The translations under genes were made by a program, and so were the position numbers. From a virus: a DNA stretch of 64,000 nucleotides. Location: positions 1 to 64,000 of the IMG/VR virus record IMGVR_UViG_3300025280_000001. One strand, 5' to 3'. Shown piece by piece: positions 48,601 to 57,600 of this stretch. Numbering within the stretch: the stretch's first letter is position 1; every line of letters begins with the position of its first letter. Below the pieces are notes generated by a model. It searched no databases, was not told the origin of the DNA, and saw only the letters and a program-made list of their open reading frames with translations.

Positions 48601-51600
48601 AATTATTATCTACTGATAAGGATAGTAGAATGGATATCTTTAGAGACTTATTCAAAAAGGTTGGTATTACTGAAGATACAGACTATGATACTATCCGTAC
48701 TATGCAAGAAGAGGATGGCAATCGAGTTAAGATACTAAGAGATGCTTTATTCAAGCCTGGTCCTTTGATGACTTTATATGGTGGCGGTAAAGAAGCACAG
48801 ATGGTTTATTATAAAGGCGATGGTCGAGTAGATTTAGTTAGATTAAATGAAGAATTAGACGTTGCTATAACTTTAAAAGATATAGAAAACTTACAAGACT
48901 TTATGTTTGGTGGTTTCATGTGGGAAGGTACAACGATATTGCATGATGCTATGGACTATAGTGTCGAACTAAAGAGAGCAGTATTTAAGTTATTAGCTGT
49001 CGAAGGAACTGGTGGTGCCCGTAGTCAGGCAGCAATAGAATCTGCTAGAGCGGGATTACAGAAAATTTCTGATGATGACGGTGGAGATTATGGTAGAATG
49101 CTGATGAGAGCTAGTGATGCCTTAGTTCTTTTACGAGCTAGAATAGCAGATATATCAGAGTTTACAGAAATTCCCGTAAAAATTATTGAAGAGAGATATG
49201 CTACAAGATTAAGGTGGGTTAGAGGATACCTGAAAAAGAAAGCTAAAGCAAATGAGTTGGTTGATGAATATGATATGGCAAGACTCAATGAGTTTTTATT
49301 AGGGGATCGTTTGGGTTGGAGAGATGTAGAAAACTTACGAGCACAGAACCTACAAAACTCTGTTGCTCATTATATGAACTTAGATCATATGCGTATTCAA
49401 GCACGGATGGAAGGCTATAATTTTGATCAAGACGATACTATGGGTCTAGAAGAGCTAGCCCTTTACTTTACACAGATGAGATCACATGATTCAAAACGGT
49501 GGTATCATACTGTATATGATGCTATGAATGTACAGCCAGTTAATGTTTCAGCGTCTAAGATTGCTACTGTATATGAAGGTATAATGAATACAGATAGATT
49601 TGCTGCTAGAGTAGAAGAGCTTGCTAATGATCCTGACGATCCGAAAAGTACATCTCCAGAATTCAATGGTATGTCTCAAGCCGAAGTATTTGCTTTATCG
49701 GAAATGCTACAAGAAGAAGGCGGAGCTCCCTTCGGAATGTGGGATATTAAAGTTAATAATTACCATGCAGCTAAAGAACGGTTTGGTGCTTTAGATGAAC
49801 GGGGTCAATTTATTAAAGACGCAGATCGTAAAAAATGGAAGGTTTGGGCAGAACGAGAAATTGAGGATGCACTCCTAAGAGATGAGATGTTATACGAAGC
49901 ATCATATGGTCCATTAGCTTTAACTGAATATGAGCAAGGTGGAGTAGTAACTACTAAGGGTGGAAGAGAGTTTGATATATTCTCTGAGATGGATCCCGAA
50001 AGAATGTATGGTACTATTGCACAAAGATGGCATACTGCTGATAAGGCAGCAGAGGTTGAACATAGACAGATAGTGAATCTTATTAATAAATATGAAGCAT
50101 TCAGATCTATGGGTACAGAGACTGAGGCAGCAGGTCGTCAGATTCTAACTAGAGTAAGCCAGTGGAGTGGTATCCCTATTGATCTTCTTCCTACCATTAA
50201 AGAGCTGGGTATTAGAATTGGTACTAATAGATATCCAGTAGAATCACCTTATACTAGAACCGTTAAACCTTTGGGTGACGAGACTCACGATGTAGATGAC
50301 TTCATTGGAATTCAAACTGCACACCCTGGTGGATATGCTGCAATGAGACCCGCTATTAAGAAGGTAGCATGGGATCAGGTTGGATCTTTAGCTCTCCGTA
50401 AATTCTATTATGATCGAAAGATTAATGATCTAGAGACTAGAATTAATCCATACTTAGATCCAGCAATAGACCCCTCAATACGTCCAGTTGAATCCCTAGA
50501 AAATATTTTACCAGAGCACAATAGAACAGACTTCCCTATTCTAAGTGATAAACAAAATATTCTTTATCCAGAATCTTTAAGGGGTTTCGAAGCAGAAAAC
50601 TTACTATCGGGTAGAGCCGCTACAGTGCAGTCTATACGATTTAAGCTAGAGGAAAAAATAGATATATGGGCAAGAAATCAAGGTTGGGATATTCAGTTTC
50701 TAAAAGAACATAAAGAGTTATATCTCTCTCTATACTATATGATGAAACTTGATGACATGTTTGGATATGTGGATTCAGGATATAGACCTCCAGAATATGC
50801 AGAAGCATGGAATATAATGAGACAACTAGAAACCGTTGGTCGAGCTACAAGAGCTAATAAGCCTGGTGAAATGTTTAAAGCTAAGTATGATATTATAGAA
50901 AAGATTAGAAAGATATATAGAATATCTCATGGTATGCTTACAAGAACTAGATCTATGATAGATTTACATGATAAGGGTGCTGTATTAGGTACTGTATATG
51001 TTCCTGGAAAAGGTAAGATGACTTATGAAGAAGCTTTAGTATCTGGTATACTAGGTCCTAATGCTTTAACTCCTGCTCTAGAACTAGGTTTACAAGCTGC
51101 TGATCTAATGGTACTTGATGCTGATAATAATCTTGGAGAATATATAGCCACAACCGAAACCAAGGAAGGTACTCAAGTTATCCAAGGTATAGATAGTAAT
51201 ATGTTAGTTACAAAGCTTCCAGAACAGTTTGGATTAGATACTATACTTATAAAGATGTTAGAAGATACTGGTAGATTAACTAAAGAACAAATAGCAGGAT
51301 ACGAAGCTGGCTCTTATAAATCTATTATAGATCCGACTGGTAAGAATGGAATAACTAGCTATGAGCTTCTGGGTTTTGTTCAAGAAGTATTTAGAAGAAA
51401 TAGAGAAGACAGATTGTCTAACTATGATTTAGTAATCTTTGAGGTACGTGAGGAATCAGAAGGTAGGTTTACTCCTCTTAATATTCAGGTAGCTTCTAGA
51501 AGAGATCATACTGGTGTACAGGCTATTGTTAAGAGAGATCCTCTCAATACAGGTATAACTTTAACACCCCGATCCTATATTGGTCCAACCAAACGATTTG

Positions 51601-54600
51601 CTATGACTCCAGAATCTATATTCCATGCTTTGAATACTTTGGGTAACTTCCATGCTATAGAGATGATGGAGTATACACTAAGAACGGGTATGAGATTAAA
51701 TGTACGAGAAAAGGTACAACCTGATGGTACTGTTGTGCTTACACCTAGAGAAGCTTTATCAGATCGTATGAGACAGGATATGGGTTTTAGTTTTAGACAA
51801 GACAGAAAAAATGAACAGCTTTTATATGAAGCCTTTAGATTAATGTTGGGTGAAGATACTCATATGGATTTAGTAGAAGAAACAAGAGAGATAGATGGCA
51901 GTAAAACTAAATTCATAAATGCTCGTACATATATAAATCATAATATAGATATCAAGTTCCATAAAGATGGACCGTCATTCTCTACTAGTGTTCATCGTGC
52001 TGCTCTTATATCTCCCTTACAGAGAGTTATGCAGAGGCTAAACTACTTTGGATCTAATAAATTAAATGGTGACTTAGATGCATTTGTTGAAGCTCGTGAA
52101 GAAGATCTACTAATGGTTATAGGTACAATGATTCGTAAGCCTGAGATTACAGCAGAAGAGATGTCAATAATTCTACCATTTATTATGGAAGAAAAGGTAA
52201 TAAAGAAAGATGGAGAGTCTACTCCTGTTCTCGAACACATAAGAGATTTGCAAAGTAGAGCTGAATACTTCCTACAAGAAATTTTAAATGAGCTACGATG
52301 GAGAGAACTTTCTAGTACTGTTAAACACCTACATGAAATCAATACCCCAAAGATTGTTGATAAGCGTACTGGTAGGATTATGAATTCATGGCAATCAAAA
52401 ACAATACCATTTGATTGGATTGCTAGATCTTTCTGGGAAAATGTTAGTGAAGAATCATTTAAGGTAGATTTAAATGAAACAGAATTTTATGAACAAGTAT
52501 ATAAACCACATGCAGAAAAGATATGGGATAGTGTTAAAGCAACATACTCCAAGACTCATCATAAAGATATATTAGATTTTCTTGAGCGACATAAAGAAGA
52601 GCTTATGGAATTAAGTTATAAAAATGCTTTAGAAACAATGTTTAATGAAAACCTAGAGGAAGAACCACGAGCAGAATCTGTCTTACTAAAAGAAGATATG
52701 GATGCTAGGTGGAGAAAAATACAAGAGATAGATCCTCAGAAAATTAAACAGCTTAGAACGAAAGCGGCATTACTCAAGAGATGGGAAGGTAGTACCACTA
52801 TTTATCCACACCTTGTACATGTATTAAGTAGTATTGATACGCTTGTTAAAGATAAAGTAATAACCGAACAGGTTGCAGATGCTACCCGCTCAATGTTGGC
52901 ATGGATGGCTGAAAAAAATCCCCAGATATTTGTTAACATGAAATTTGAATCAAAAGAAAATATCCCAGGAATATATGTAGCGTTTGCTCAAAAGGTAAAT
53001 CAAGCTGAATCTGGAGTTACCTTCGATGGTATATATAGAAACGATCCTGAAGCTGGGGTAAGATATGAACCAGATGAGGACATGAGAACAACAAAGAATT
53101 TGTTGTATCTAACTGGACTATCGAATGAACAAATAGATGCAATGCCTGAATTCCAAGAAGGATGGTTAGATGGTGTGGATGCTATGTCCTATGTTGTAGG
53201 ATTTGATATGGAAACAACTATTGCTGCTACTCCAGAGGGTAGAGATATTCTTATGGCATCTATAAAATCTCGTACAGATGGAGATGCAAAAGGTACCTAT
53301 GAAAAGAATCTATGGACAGCTCAACCTATACCAGGATATGCTAATATCCGAAACGAAATAGAAACTATTAAATCAAACCATACACGAATAACTCTGTCTG
53401 AAGATGGTACACATTATCACGCTGTTGGTAACCCTGATAAAAAATATGCCCGTGTTACACAGGCTATTAGGGGAGATGTCGATCCTAAAGAAATGAACCA
53501 GAAAGCTATGGATATCGGTACTAATATAGATGTAATAGTAAGAGACTTCTTTGCTGGAGAGCTAAAGGGGTATCTGAATTATCATACTGATGGTAACCCA
53601 CATATAAAAACCGAAGAAATATTTGATAGTTTTATCGAACAACTAGAAGAACTGAAGCAAAAATTTGACCGTAATGGTGATGAAGTTATAGCTAATAACA
53701 TAGTATTATATAGTGATGAACTTGAAATTGCTGGTACTGTCGATCTGTTAGTATACAATGAAGATAAACAAACTATTAGTATCTATGATATGAAAACTAA
53801 ACGAAGAGGTGCAAAGGCAGGAGCTGGGCGTAGTGGTTTGTTATATAATGTAGATACAAAATATGAAGCTGGAAGTTATAGAGATAAGTGGACGAATCAA
53901 TTAAATCTTTATTCCATATTATTAAACCACACCCACAATATAGATACAGAGACTCTTGGTATTATACCAATAGCTGTTGCTTATGATGGAAGAGTGAAGG
54001 CAAGAACTACAGATGAACTTACTCTATATGAAACAGAGTCTATCAAAGAACTTCCAGAAGTTACATTACTAGCTAGAGATGAAGGTGCTTCAAGAAATAC
54101 ACTAGCACAAGATGGTGGTAGAATAACTCAAGAGCAAGCTCAAGATATGTTGAACACTCTTGAGATGCATCAGAATCGTGGCGGTAAGGTAGTTACTCAT
54201 AACGGTAATGAGTTTGACTTATTAACACTTGGGCATATAGCAGATAATCCTAGACAAGCCGCTAGGATTGCATTAAGAGGTTATGATATAATGCAAATAC
54301 TTATGTATGCTGAACCAGAACCTGGCAGATCACTAGATTGGTTTGGATTAAATGATGCTGGGCTAAATACAATAGGTAGAGGTAAGATAGACGAATCCGG
54401 ATTAGCTCCACTATATTCACAGCAAATGCTAGGGCAAGAATTAGAAGACCTTACTGGAGAGGTATCATCTGAAGCAATAGCTAAAATCAAAGAGATGGAC
54501 CCAGCAATGGCTGGAGATAAATTACGCATTTATGTAGAAGACGATGCAAACTTAACCGCAGATCTTCTTGTTGGACTATGGGAAAAGAGTCAATCAGATA

Positions 54601-57600
54601 ATAAAGCTCTTGATATTACTAACGCTAAGGGAGCAACTAGGGTTACTATGCATAATGCACACCCATCTTGGAAGACAGCTTCTGAGATAGACTCTGTTCC
54701 AGGATCTGTAAGAAAGTTTAACAACAACGGTTTGATTACACCACGCTCTACACATATACCTGGAGATCCTTCACTAGATCCTGCATATCTTATTGGGTTG
54801 GATGCTGCAAAGCTTTCAACAATGGATACAGCTTCTGCTGTTGAGATTATTTTCCATGAGGTTATGGAGGTTGCTATCTTAAAGTATATGAGAGAAGATA
54901 CCGCAGCGTTTGATAATCTCGTAGAAATGTTAGAACGTAAAGAAAATATAAAACTATTGGAGAGAATGATATTAGCTCAATCTGGTGGTAAGAGCGGACC
55001 CTCAATTAAAGCAAGAATGGAATACTTTACAAGTTCGCCAACTGAACTTATTGCCGCCTTTGCTTCATACTATGTAGCCGCTAAAGTATTGGGAGATCCA
55101 GAAGGAGTTGTAGCTCCAATTATAAATGATCTTCATAAGTCTTCAGCTTGGAGTAAGCTAAAGGAATTTATGAACAAAACATTTAGATGGGTTGGAGATA
55201 TCTATAGAGATATGTCACATGTATTTGTTTCATTCATAGATGAGCCAGGTGGTCAGCGTGAGTTTGATGATCTTATGACCCTATTAAATACAGTGTTCGG
55301 TCTAGATCAAGAAGGTAATATGCTATTAGATGCTAATAATGATTTATCTAAACCACGTTATTCAAAAGACTGGAGATATGATACGCCTTATCAACTAGCC
55401 GAAGAACCAGCAGAAATATTAGAGGGTGGGGATAAAGAGTATCTAAAGAAATATAATAAGATACAAACACTCTCGGATGAGTTAGATGTACTGATGGCAA
55501 ACGGAAAGGGTAGTTCTAAAGAATATCGAAACAAGAGTCTATTATCCCGTAAGCTTCATGGAGAAATGGTTCAGTATGGATATGTTAATAATAATCCAAA
55601 AACCATGATAGGTACTGAAGGTGGTGAAGGTGGTCGTCATGTTCAAGGTCTTACTAGAGGAGAACAACTATCGTGGGAACAAATTATACGTAGAGATTGG
55701 TGGCTTGGTAGTGGTCCCGATGGATTAGCTATTCTGAATTCAGGAAACATATATCTCAAGGCAGCCTTTGCGCATATGACAAGTCAAAAAATGTCGGACT
55801 ATTTAGGAGGGCACCTATCACAGGGAGTGGGTGGAACCGCTAGATGGTTTGCTGATTTCTTTGATAGGAGTGGGGTTTCTAAATATGTTATGGATAATGC
55901 AAAGAAATTTATTCTTGCATCTTCTGGTGCAAATGTTACATACAATAGTCCATTTGTAATATCAGTTATACTAGCAAATATGATGGTTGATGGGGCGACT
56001 ATTACTAGGAGTTCAGTATTACCACACTCAAAGGGTATTGTTTCTGTTCAGGCAGCACATAGAAAAGCAACAGGATTTGAAAAGGCTGTTGGTGATACAT
56101 TCTCACGAGATGTAATTAAACTATTTGAAAAAAGCCCATACTATAAGAATGCACTTGAGAGTGGAGAAACTAAGGGAGATCTAGTACAGAATCTTCAAAC
56201 TGAAATTATTAAGATTCTAGTAGATCAAAAAGATAAAAGAGATTATAGCGGTATTGAAAAGTATGATGATGGTATTCAAAAAGGTATAAAGAATCTAGAT
56301 GCTACATTTAGAAGTTTTGTTAATCAGATATTTGGAATGTCCAAAGAGCAGGGTAGAGCTTATATGGAAAAAGATACTGAAATGGTTCCTTGGTTAGTTA
56401 AATCTACAAACACTGGAGAAACATTACATGCTGCTACCCAAAGAACTAGACCTGCACTTAAGAAATTATTTACGGATAAAATATCTTCAGCAAGTAAGGA
56501 ATATATTCATCCTGTGTTAGCGTATACGGCTGGATTATTACCTAAACCATCAAGATTAAATAAATCATTAGAGATGATGCAAATTATTCATCCCGCATGG
56601 TATAGGTTTATTGCAACGAAAGCTCTGTTAAATTATAGAGCTATGGCTAATGATCCTACAATTAGTTTAAATGCTTTCGTAGCTTTAACAATGAATGCTA
56701 CTGTTAGAAGTGCATGGAATAAAGTTACATCTGATGCTATGTCTGCTAAGGGTGATAGACATCTGATGTGGAATGATCTCGATGGTTTTGCTGTTAAGGA
56801 TCCTAAAGGAAAACCTTATGATATGAATGAGGTTAAAGCTAAGATACGAGAGAGATATGATATGTTACTTGATGGTGAAGCTCTTGGTGATGATTTTGGT
56901 TTAAACAATGTTATCGACGAATTGTTTGATCTCAATAATCATCTAGATCCCCATGATAAAGTTAGATCATTTTATGTTGCTTCTAAGACTAGAAGAAATA
57001 AAGACTTCTCTAGTGTAATGGATTTTATTCTTAATACATTCCTAGAGCGAATACACCACCAAGCTTACTTTGTTTATGATAGTATATTTACTCCTAAAGT
57101 ATCTGAAGCACTAGCTATACCTGAAATTAGAAGTTATTTAGAAACTAACCCCGCTATACTAGCTAGAGCTGTATCTCGTTCACAGGGTCATAGAGCTCAT
57201 GAGATAGATATGTTTAAGGAGATTACTAACACAAATCTAGATTTCAGTGAACTACTAAGTCTATTTGGGGAGGTTGCTAGTACTAAAGGTAGTGTCTTTA
57301 GGATGACAGATGGTAAAGGTAAAGACCTTACCGAAAAAGAACAGGCACAATTATCTCATGCTTTAAATGTAACCTTTAAACGTAAGTATGAAGTACTCAG
57401 AGGCGTTGCTGCTAGATATGATACAAGCGAAGATACCTTCGCAAACAGCTTAGGAGAGGGTTCTAACTGGATTGTTAAGTCTGTATACGGTACTAACCTA
57501 GCTATGGCTACTTCTGTAGTGGAAGGAAGCATGGCTGGCTTATTAAGTACTATAGGATATAACGATGTAAAGGGGCTTATATTCCCGTTTTTAGCCTATT

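Noticed and set aside
55780-57200. Possible N4-type virion RNA polymerase in the giant protein (MWNDLDGFAV, YDSIFTP, TYNSPF)
   Set aside because: These short strings recall T7 motifs DGF, HDS and YGS, but the lysine eight before the tyrosine is absent, spacing and order do not fit, and no RGR or DG-C segment precedes them. A profile search would settle it.
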